From DAOTZS01 sp034434335 (GTDB taxonomy: Bacteria > Chloroflexota > Anaerolineae > CG2-30-64-16), in contig DAOTZS010000167.1 in NCBI GenBank assembly GCA_034434335.1, positions 1 through 20,203 on the forward strand: DNA of 20,203 bases, read 5' to 3'. The stretch's first letter is position 1. Every line of letters starts with the position of its first letter. A program made the position numbers and the translations under genes. Under the pieces are notes generated by a model. The model saw nothing but the letters and a program-made list of their open reading frames with translations. It was not told where the DNA came from and did no database searches. Positions 14,942 through 20,203 of the stretch are shown here, piece after piece.

Positions 14942-15461
14942 CAGGAGTTACGCAGTTACACTGCGCTGTGCTCCCACCCCCTGGCCCCCGCCCCCAGTCG
15001 GGGGCGAGGGAATCCTTTGAAAGGGGTCATACGCATCAAGTTTAAGGAGACCAGTTAGCTGGTCTCTCCTGGGGTGGAGACCTAACCCTCCCCTGCCAGC
15101 CCCGTGGGGCACAGCGTCGCTGTGCCAATAGGCATCAATTTAAAGGACGGGCGATTGGAAATCGCACCGGGGTACAGGCGCAGCGGGGGAGGGCCAGGGT
15201 GGGAGGGCCAGCCTGCCGGCTCTGCAGAGGCGCGGCGGGCCCCCACCCGGCCTGCGGCCACCCTCCCCCGCCAGCCCCCCGTGGGGGGCGCGGCAGGGGA
15301 GGGTGCTCTCACCCGGCCTGCGGCCACCCTCTCCAGTCCTCCCAGCCCTCGTAAGCAGGGCCGGGAGGACAGCGAACGGTATAATCTCGATCCCCCTTTC
15401 TCGTAAGGCGGGGAAGGGGGTAGGAGGATGGGGCGATACGCCTCAAAGTGCGTAACTCCTG
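14942..15461. mobile_element. 520-bp palindrome-rich MITE-like element between the SAM riboswitch and mtnA
   Basis: Ends are a perfect 13-bp inverted repeat, CAGGAGTTACGCA (14942-14954) and TGCGTAACTCCTG (15449-15461). Inside there is no gene but a series of hairpins: CGCAGT-TAC-ACTGCG (14951-14965), GAGACCAG-TTAG-CTGGTCTC (15047-15066), GGCACAGC-GTC-GCTGTGCC (15108-15126), GCGATT-GGA-AATCGC (15151-15165). A near-duplicate CATCAAGTTTAAGGA / CATCAATTTAAAGGA occurs at 15034 and 15133. No transposase and no clear target duplication, so it may be a non-autonomous element or several nested repeats. Its right end lies 7 bases past the riboswitch terminator and its left end 33 bases before mtnA. Confidence 0.65.
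15244..15331. repeat. Two 22-bp direct repeats inside the 520-bp element
   Basis: An identical 22-base word starting CACCCGGCCTGCGG occurs at 15244-15265 and 15310-15331, 66 bases apart. Between them lies a C/G-rich palindrome (CCCCCC GT GGGGGG, about 15275-15288). The core GGCCTGCGGCC also appears in the shorter elements at 10978 and 15803. Confidence 0.7.
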
Positions 15462-15468
15462 AGCGATT

Positions 15469-15497
15469 AAACAAAATGCCCTCCGAGAGGAGGGCAT
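15469..15497 (-). terminator. Intrinsic terminator of the SAM-I riboswitch (expression platform)
   Basis: On the minus strand, ATGCCCTCC (15497-15489), loop TCTC and GGAGGGCAT (15484-15476) are followed by TTTGTTT. The 9-bp stem with a T-run is a clear rho-independent terminator. Its loop side CCTCTC (15490-15485) is complementary to GAGAGG at the 3' side of riboswitch helix P1 (15522-15517), which gives the mutually exclusive antiterminator expected for an S-box OFF switch. Confidence 0.9.
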
Positions 15498-15517
15498 GCA
15501 CGCTTGTTAGATCCAAC

Positions 15518-15711
15518 CTCTCATCTTTCAGCCGCATCGGCGGCTGCCGGAATTGGCACCTGCCTGCCTCCCCCGGTCAACCTTGCGCTGAAAGGAAGGA
15601 GATGTTCCCTCAATGGGCATCTCACTCCACTTTCCACGCAACCGGTCTCCGGGGCTCCAGGTGGTTGCCGGGGGTTCACAGGGCCGGTCCCTCCCCCCCT
15701 CTGGATAAGAG
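15518..15711 (-). promoter_or_regulatory. SAM-I (S-box) riboswitch aptamer with an enlarged P3 arm
   Basis: Binds SAM in the nascent transcript and turns off downstream genes. On the minus strand the aptamer opens with P1 CTCTTATC (15711-15704), pairing with GATGAGAG (15525-15518). The conserved core follows: CAGAGGGG, GGAGGGACCGGCCC, TGTGAACCCCCGGCAACC, then GGTGCCAATTCCGGCAG, the P4 hairpin CAGCCGC-CGAT-GCGGCTG, and AAAGATGAGAG. All match the S-box consensus. The stretch between GCAACC and GGTGCC (15662-15561) is 102 bases and folds into stacked helices, far longer than the usual P3. It is followed by a terminator and heads the mtnA-HAD-methyltransferase-kinase-ahcY-metK operon. Confidence 0.93.
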
Positions 15712-15757
15712 TGTCCAGGCTATTCAATTGTCAAAGGGCAAGGCCCAGTGTGACGGG

Positions 15758-15786
15758 AGTCTAGCATAAGGCCAGGCATTTGTCAA
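15758..15786 (-). promoter_or_regulatory. Promoter of the SAM-riboswitch operon
   Basis: On the minus strand, a perfect TTGACA (15786-15781) is followed by a 17-base spacer and TAGACT (15763-15758), with an extended -10 TG one base upstream (TGCTAGACT). Predicted transcription start is near 15751, about 40 bases before helix P1 of the riboswitch. The inverted-repeat element at 15803 ends 16 bases upstream of the -35 box. Confidence 0.75.
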
Positions 15787-15802
15787 AGCACCGGCTGGGT
15801 CT

Positions 15803-15987
15803 GTAACTATTCAGGCCGATTGAGATCGCCCTCCCTGGCCACTTCGTGCCGGGCCTCGTCCCGAAGGGCTCGGCCCGAGGGGTGTCGGCGGAGGCCGACA
15901 CCCCTCATGTGTGCATCGCCAGAGAGGTCGGCGAAGGCCGACTACTGGCCGCAGGCCCCAAAAGGGTGTCACCGCCTGAATAGTTAC
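15803..15987 (-). mobile_element. MITE-like palindromic element, copy B (185 bp), upstream of the riboswitch promoter
   Basis: Ends GTAACTATTCAG and CTGAATAGTTAC match copy A at 10978-11138; read on the minus strand it has the same module order as copy A, so the copies are inverted relative to each other. Copy B has extra bases (about 15854-15878) around GGGCC/GGCCC. Flanks GCTGGGTCT (15794-15802) and GCGGGGTCT (15988-15996) match at 8 of 9 bases and may be a target-site duplication. It fills most of the gap between ruvA and the riboswitch promoter. No coding content. Confidence 0.75.
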
Positions 15988-16011
15988 GCGGGGTCTTTGT
16001 CCAGATACTAC

Positions 16012-16587
16012 CTAAGCGCCGAAAGAGGCCAATGCCAGGCGCAGCCGCTCCTCCACATCAACGACGTCCCGTGGCAAAGCTTGCACGGCCCGCTGAGCTT
16101 CCACGATGCTGTACCCCAGTGCCACCAGGGCATCTATCACGGCAGCATCAGCTTCGGTCAGGGCAGCCAGCCCCTCGGCCAGCTCGGGCATCCTCACCTT
16201 GTCCTTCAGCTCCAGGATGATCTTCTGGGCAGTCTTCTTGCCGATACCCGGCACACGGGCCAGGATCTCCGGTTGTTCCTGGCTGATCGCCCGGCGCAGA
16301 GTATCGGGGGTGACCGCCGAAAGCAACGCCAGAGCCACCTTAGGTCCCACCCCTGGCACTTGAAGTAGCTGCTCGAAAAAGGCCAGCTCTTCCTGGCTGG
16401 CAAAACCCACCAGGGATAATTCGTTATCCCGCACGACCAGATGGGTATAGAGGAGAAGGGGCTCTCCCACGCGAGCTGTGGCCAAGAGGGGCTGTGGACA
16501 GTGGACACGCAGGCCAATTCCCCCCACGGTGATCACCAGGGCGTCCGTGGTACGGGCGCTGATACGGCCCTCGAGGGTTGCGATCAT
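16012..16587 (-). CDS. ruvA: Holliday junction DNA helicase subunit RuvA
   Basis: Binds Holliday junctions and loads the RuvB motor. The 191 residues show the N-terminal OB-fold opening MIATLEGRI, the pair of helix-hairpin-helix motifs VPGVGPKVALALLS and VPGIGKKTAQKIILEL (roughly 78-125), and a C-terminal RuvB-binding domain ending in VDVEERLRLALASFGA (ALVALGYS is the typical start of domain III). Its ATG overlaps the TGA of the response regulator (ATGA, 16584-16587), so the two are co-translated. No ruvB follows; the next feature downstream is a repeat element. Confidence 0.96.
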   Translation of the reverse strand: MIATLEGRISARTTDALVITVGGIGLRVHCPQPLLATARVGEPLLLYTHLVVRDNELSLVGFASQEELAFFEQLLQVPGVGPKVALALLSAVTPDTLRRAISQEQPEILARVPGIGKKTAQKIILELKDKVRMPELAEGLAALTEADAAVIDALVALGYSIVEAQRAVQALPRDVVDVEERLRLALASFGA

Positions 16588-17315
16588 ACGTTATCTTGAG
16601 GGGGCAGGCGGAATTTGTAGCCCACCCCGCGTGCGGTAAGGATCATGTCAGGGTTTGAGGGGTCTGCCTCGATCTTCTCGCGCAGGCGTCGCACAGCCAC
16701 CTCCACCAGGTTCGTGCCCCCGGCAAACTCGTAGCCCCAGACCTCGCGGAAGAGGGTCTCCTTGTCCACCACCTGGCCTGGCCGGCTCACCAGGTAATGC
16801 AGCAACTGGAACTCTATCGGTGTCAGATGCACTTCTTGATCGTTGACCCATACCTGGCGCGAATCAACGTCCATGCGCAGCTCGCCGTTAACAATCACAT
16901 GCGCGGGGGGCGGCTGTTTGGCCCAACTCAACCGGCGGAAGACGGCTTCAATGCGCGCCAGCAGCTCTTTGAAGGTGAACGGTTTGGTAATGTAGTCGTC
17001 GGCACCGAGGTTGAAGCCTTTGACAATATCGTCGGTGCTGCCCAGAGCTGTCAGCATGATGATCGGCACATCAGAACGCCGGCGGATCTGCTCACAGGCT
17101 GTCAGGCCATCCATGCGCGGCATCATGATATCCAGGATCACCATGTCAAACGGCCTCGAGCCAAAGGCCTCCAGTGCAGCCAGGCCGTCCTCGACCGCCA
17201 CGACGTCGTACATACGCCCTAACGACATCTTGAGCAGGGATCGCAGGTTGTCTTCGTCTTCTGCTATGAGTATACTACGACGCTTGGGTTGTGCCGTCCC
17301 GCTCTCTGAGGTCAT
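16584..17315 (-). CDS. OmpR/PhoB family response regulator (winged helix)
   Basis: DNA-binding two-component regulator. The 243 residues comprise a receiver domain (about 14-125) with acidic pocket EDED (19-22), phospho-acceptor Asp62 in VILDIMMP, switch Thr89 and Lys111 in TKPF, and a C-terminal winged-helix domain (about 140-240) with LTPIEFQLLHYLVSRPGQVV, VEVAVRRLREKI and TARGVGYKF. The start at 17315 has a strong GGAGG; the open frame continues upstream to 17399 through an 18-bp tandem repeat that would give a low-complexity GPGTQA tail, which I reject. No sensor kinase is adjacent, so the signal is unknown. It lies between ruvC and ruvA, which is unusual. Confidence 0.94.
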   Translation of the reverse strand: MTSESGTAQPKRRSILIAEDEDNLRSLLKMSLGRMYDVVAVEDGLAALEAFGSRPFDMVILDIMMPRMDGLTACEQIRRRSDVPIIMLTALGSTDDIVKGFNLGADDYITKPFTFKELLARIEAVFRRLSWAKQPPPAHVIVNGELRMDVDSRQVWVNDQEVHLTPIEFQLLHYLVSRPGQVVDKETLFREVWGYEFAGGTNLVEVAVRRLREKIEADPSNPDMILTARGVGYKFRLPPQDNV

Positions 17316-17324
17316 GACTTGCCT

Positions 17325-17378
17325 CCCTGGACCCGCCTGGGTCCCTGGACCCGCCTGGGTCCCTGGACCCGCCTGGGC
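17325..17378. repeat. Three tandem 18-bp repeats between ruvC and the response regulator gene
   Basis: The unit CCCTGGACCCGCCTGGGT occurs three times without spacing (17325-17342, 17343-17360, 17361-17378; the third ends in C instead of T). Each junction forms the palindrome GGGTCCCTGGACCC. The array ends 10 bases before the response regulator ATG, just ahead of its Shine-Dalgarno site, so copy-number change or hairpin formation could affect its translation. Confidence 0.85.
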
Positions 17379-17407
17379 CCTCTCTGGTTTGGGCACCACT
17401 GAGGCCT

Positions 17408-17962
17408 TCAGGAGAGGCCATCTGCTTTGATGGTCGTGCTGTTGGCCGGGCTGGGGTGCGTGGCCGTTTCTGCAGACAGAAGCTGTTGCAGGCGGGCATG
17501 GCGGAGGTGACAGATGGCGACGGCAGCCGCGTCCGCCGCGTCATCTGGCCGGGGGATCTCGTCCAGGCGCAACGTCAGGCGTACCATCTCCTGCATCTGT
17601 CTCTTGTCGGCGCCACCGTACCCTACCAGGGCCATCTTTACGTCGGCCGGCTTGTATTCATGTACCGGAAGCCTGGCCTGGGCCGCGGCCAAAAGCACCA
17701 CCCCCCGCGCCTGACCGACCGTCAGGGCCGTGGTCACATTGCGTTTAAAGAAAAGCTCTTCCACCGCCACGGCGTCAGGGGAACTCTCCTGGATCAGTTC
17801 GGTGATGGCTTGATAGATGATCAGCAGCCGCTGTGGCATGGGAGCGCTGGCCTGGGTTTGCACCGTCCCGCAGCACAATAGCTGTGGTTCCCCGCCAGGG
17901 TCCTCGCCGACAAGAGCATAACCTGTAATGGCCGTGCCCGGATCAATGCCCAGCACCCTCAC
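17408..17962 (-). CDS. ruvC: Crossover junction endodeoxyribonuclease RuvC
   Basis: Resolves Holliday junctions by paired nicks. The 184 residues keep the four catalytic acids of the RNase H-like fold: Asp7 in GIDPGTAITGY, Glu68 in AVEELFF, and Asp141/Asp144 in PDDAADAAAVAICH. FFKRN and GYGGADKRQMQEMV are also family-typical. The C-terminal 25 residues or so are unconserved. Its ATG at 17962 falls 2 bases after the yebC stop codon (17965), so it is the second gene of the yebC-ruvC-regulator-ruvA unit. Confidence 0.96.
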   Translation of the reverse strand: MRVLGIDPGTAITGYALVGEDPGGEPQLLCCGTVQTQASAPMPQRLLIIYQAITELIQESSPDAVAVEELFFKRNVTTALTVGQARGVVLLAAAQARLPVHEYKPADVKMALVGYGGADKRQMQEMVRLTLRLDEIPRPDDAADAAAVAICHLRHARLQQLLSAETATHPSPANSTTIKADGLS

Positions 17963-17964
17963 GG

Positions 17965-18714
17965 CTAAGCCTCGACCTGTGCCAGGGCCTCGTCTGAGAT
18001 GTGGAGGTTCGAGTATACCTTCGCCACGTCGTCCAGGTCTTCCAGGGCTTCGATCAGGTTCATCACTTTGAGGGTTTCGGCCGGGTCCAGCGAGACGTAG
18101 GTCTTGGGGATCATGGCCAGCTCGGCCGTCTCGATCTCGATGTGCGCGTCTTCAAAGGCCTTGCGCACCGTCTCGAAATCGGCCGGCGCGGTGTAGATCT
18201 CGGCTATGCCGTCGGTGAACACCACATCTTCGGCCCCCGCTTCCAGCGCCAACTCGAACACCTTATCCTCGTCGAGGTTGTTCATGGAGAGGGTGATATA
18301 ACCCTTGCTGTCAAAAAGCCAGGCTACGCTACCCGACTCGCCCATGCTGCCGCCGGCGCGCGTCACCATGCGGCGGATTTCCGAGACGGTACGGTTGCGG
18401 TTGTCGGTGACGACTTGGATCAGTAGCGCCACGCCGTTGGGCGCGTAGGCTTCGTAGGTGATCTCCTCAAGTTGTTCTGCATCTTCGCCGATGCCGGCCC
18501 CGCGGCGGATAGCTCGTTCGATGTTCTCTTTGGGCATGTTCTCCGCCTTGGCCTTATCAATCACCAGGCGCAGGCGGAAGTTGGAATCGGGGTCCGCGCC
18601 ATAGCGAGCTGCGATCTGCAGCTCCCGGGCCAGCTTGGTGAAGATCTTGCCGCGCTTGGCATCGGTGGCGCTCTTCTTGCGCTTAATGGTTGCCCACTTC
18701 GAATGCCCAGACAT
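17965..18714 (-). CDS. yebC: YebC/PmpR family protein (TACO1-like)
   Basis: YebC-family proteins have been described as transcription regulators and, more recently, as factors that ease ribosome stalling at proline-rich runs. The 249 residues carry the family N-terminus MSGHSKWATIKRKKSATDAK, RGKIFTKLAREL, the central NMPKENIERAIRRGAG and YEAYAPNGVALLI, and DNRNRTVSEIR, in the usual order and length. The ATG at 18714 follows a purine-rich GAGGAGGAAGGGGG stretch. It heads the operon; neighbouring ruvC, the order also found in many bacteria. A promoter lies within the end of pyrG. Confidence 0.96.
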   Translation of the reverse strand: MSGHSKWATIKRKKSATDAKRGKIFTKLARELQIAARYGADPDSNFRLRLVIDKAKAENMPKENIERAIRRGAGIGEDAEQLEEITYEAYAPNGVALLIQVVTDNRNRTVSEIRRMVTRAGGSMGESGSVAWLFDSKGYITLSMNNLDEDKVFELALEAGAEDVVFTDGIAEIYTAPADFETVRKAFEDAHIEIETAELAMIPKTYVSLDPAETLKVMNLIEALEDLDDVAKVYSNLHISDEALAQVEA

Positions 18715-18757
18715 AGATACCCCCTTCCTCCTCTACTACGGATTCACATCCAAGGTT

Positions 18758-18786
18758 ATTATAGCAGGTGCTCAAAACTTCAACAA
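18758..18786 (-). promoter_or_regulatory. Promoter for yebC-ruvC-regulator-ruvA
   Basis: On the minus strand, TTGTTG (18786-18781), a 17-base spacer and a perfect TATAAT (18763-18758) precede yebC by about 44 bases. The -35 box overlaps the pyrG stop codon. The match at -35 is 3 of 6. Confidence 0.55.
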
Positions 18787-20203
18787 GTGTCCATTGGCTG
18801 GTACTCCATGGCCGCCGCCAGGAAAGCCTTGAAGAGAGGATGTGGCCGGTTGGGCCGCGAACGGAACTCGGGATGGAACTGGGTGCCCACCATCCAGGGA
18901 TGCAGCTCGGGGGAGAGCTCGCAGATCTCCACCAGCCGGCCATCGGGGGAGAGCCCGCTGAACACCATGCCGGCCGCGCTGAAGGCCGGCCGGTAGGGGT
19001 TATAGAACTCCCAGCGATGGCGATGGCGCTCTTCGATCCGTTCCGCGGGGGCATAGGCTCGGGCCGCATGGGTGCCGGGTTGCAGCACGCAAGGGTAAAG
19101 CCCGAGGCGCATGGTGCCCCCCATCTCTTCGATGCCCACCTGATCTGGCATCAGGCTGATAACCGGGTGGGGAGTTTTGGGGTTGAACTCGGTGCTGTTG
19201 GCATCGGCCATCCCCAACACGTGACGGGCAAACTCGATGCACATGACCTGCATGCCCAGGCACAGCCCGAAATAGGGCACCTTGTGCTCGCGGGCGAAGC
19301 GTGCTGCGAGGATCTTGCCTTCGATCCCGCGGTAGCCAAATCCCCCGGGGACCAGGATACCGTTAACGCGACGCAGCCGTTCCAGCTCCCCCGGACGTTC
19401 CAGGGCCTCGGCGCTGATCCACTCAATGATCACGTCGCGGTCGAGCGCCCAGCCGGCATGGCGCAGCGCCTCGCGCACACTCATGTAGGCATCCTCCAGC
19501 TCCACATACTTCCCTACCACCCCGATGCGCAAGGATGGTTTGCTCTTATGGATCTGCTCCACGAGCTGGCGCCACTCCGTCAAGTCGGGCTCTGATACCG
19601 TCAGTCCCAGACGTTCGGCGATGAAATCGGCCACCCCCTCCTGCTCCAACATCAGGGGGACCTCGTAGATGCTGTTAGCGGTATAGGCCGGCACCACGGC
19701 CTGTGGCTCTACATCGGTGAAGAGGGCGATCTTCTCGCGCACCCCCTGCGTCAGCGGATGGTCTGAGCGACAGACGATCATGTCGGGCTGAATGCCGATG
19801 CTGCGCAGTTCGCGCACGCTGTGCTGGGTGGGCTTGGTCTTCAGCTCGTTGCTGCCTGAGATATAGGGCAGCAGCGTAACGTGGATGTAGAAGGTGTTAT
19901 TGCGGCCCACATCTTTGCGCATCTGACGGATGGCCTCCAGGAAGGGCTGGCCCTCGATATCCCCCACCGTACCGCCCACCTCCACGATGACCACCTGGGC
20001 ATCGTTGTGTCGGCCGGCCTCCTGGATGCGCCGCTTGATCTCATTGGTGACGTGGGGGATCACCTGGATGGTGCCGCCCAGGTAATCCCCGCGGCGCTCT
20101 TTGCTCAGCACCTGGCTGTAAATCTGTCCGGCTGTCACATTGCTGGCCTGGCTCAGGCTTTCGTCCACAAAGCGTTCGTAGTGGCCCAGGTCCAGGTCGG
20201 TCT
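18780..20203 (-). CDS. pyrG: CTP synthase (5' end beyond the window)
   Basis: Aminates UTP to CTP using glutamine. 473 residues are visible, from TDLDLGHYERFVDES at the window edge to the stop; a full CTP synthase is about 540 residues, so roughly 65-70 N-terminal residues (start and ATP P-loop) are missing. The synthase domain shows SNVTAGQIYSQVL, ERRGDYLGGTIQVIPHVTNEI, VEVGGTVGDIE and SGSNELKTKPTQHSV; the glutaminase domain shows PGGFGYRG, the nucleophile GLCLGMQ (Cys), and QFHPEF with the catalytic His/Glu. No frameshift or damage is seen. It is followed after 65 bases by yebC, and its end contains the predicted yebC promoter. Confidence 0.98.
   Translation of the reverse strand, partial: TDLDLGHYERFVDESLSQASNVTAGQIYSQVLSKERRGDYLGGTIQVIPHVTNEIKRRIQEAGRHNDAQVVIVEVGGTVGDIEGQPFLEAIRQMRKDVGRNNTFYIHVTLLPYISGSNELKTKPTQHSVRELRSIGIQPDMIVCRSDHPLTQGVREKIALFTDVEPQAVVPAYTANSIYEVPLMLEQEGVADFIAERLGLTVSEPDLTEWRQLVEQIHKSKPSLRIGVVGKYVELEDAYMSVREALRHAGWALDRDVIIEWISAEALERPGELERLRRVNGILVPGGFGYRGIEGKILAARFAREHKVPYFGLCLGMQVMCIEFARHVLGMADANSTEFNPKTPHPVISLMPDQVGIEEMGGTMRLGLYPCVLQPGTHAARAYAPAERIEERHRHRWEFYNPYRPAFSAAGMVFSGLSPDGRLVEICELSPELHPWMVGTQFHPEFRSRPNRPHPLFKAFLAAAMEYQPMDTC

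Noticed and set aside
15380..15385. TATAAT inside the 520-bp element
   Set aside because: It lies on the plus strand, facing away from mtnA, and has no acceptable -35 at 16-18 bases.
15729..15734. Second TTGACA as an alternative riboswitch promoter
   Set aside because: At 17 bases spacing the -10 position would fall in helix P1 and does not resemble TATAAT; the upstream TTGACA has a better partner.
17316..17399. Low-complexity GPGTQA repeat tail on the response regulator
   Set aside because: Produced by translating the 18-bp tandem repeat; a strong GGAGG and the true start lie after it.

Overview
This is a GC-rich bacterial window with dense, mostly minus-strand operons. The gene set and protein flavour suggest Chloroflexota (Anaerolineae-like): archaeal-style S-adenosylhomocysteinase next to MetK and a PfkB kinase, a Uma2 nuclease, a degenerate MNT/HEPN pair, and many short intergenic palindromes. 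No rRNA or tRNA is present, so the phylum is an inference.

Layout. Bases 1-216 are the end of an unidentified plus-strand gene, followed by a hairpin. From 7305 down to 392 runs a minus-strand envelope-sugar and lipid-carrier cluster: rmd-like reductase, gmd, a decayed MNT-HEPN remnant, a phosphomannomutase/phosphoglucomutase, TatD nuclease, polyprenyl diphosphate synthase and a family 2 glycosyltransferase. Gmd plus Rmd would make GDP-D-rhamnose; the mutase, the prenyl synthase and the glycosyltransferase fit supply and use of sugars for a surface polymer. A lone plus-strand Uma2 gene (7522-8250) sits between two minus-strand operons and ends at a strong hairpin shared with metK.

From about 15786 down to 8311 lies the most notable part: an S-adenosylmethionine (SAM) cycle operon. 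It has a recognisable promoter, a SAM-I (S-box) riboswitch with an unusually long P3 arm, and an intrinsic terminator, followed by mtnA, a HAD phosphatase, an orphan beta-class DNA methyltransferase, a PfkB (probably adenosine) kinase, ahcY and metK. SAM is made by MetK and used by methyltransferases; AhcY splits the S-adenosylhomocysteine product, the kinase removes adenosine, and MtnA belongs to methylthioadenosine salvage. A 520-bp palindrome-rich element with terminal inverted repeats lies between the riboswitch terminator and mtnA. A second, shorter element family occurs twice in opposite orientations: just upstream of the riboswitch promoter and between ahcY and the kinase. The operon gaps also carry palindromic arrays of an 8-bp TTGGTAGA-like repeat.

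The last block (20203 down to 16012) is pyrG (5' end outside the window), then yebC-ruvC-response regulator-ruvA. An OmpR/PhoB-type response regulator lies between ruvC and ruvA and is translationally coupled to ruvA; ruvB is absent.
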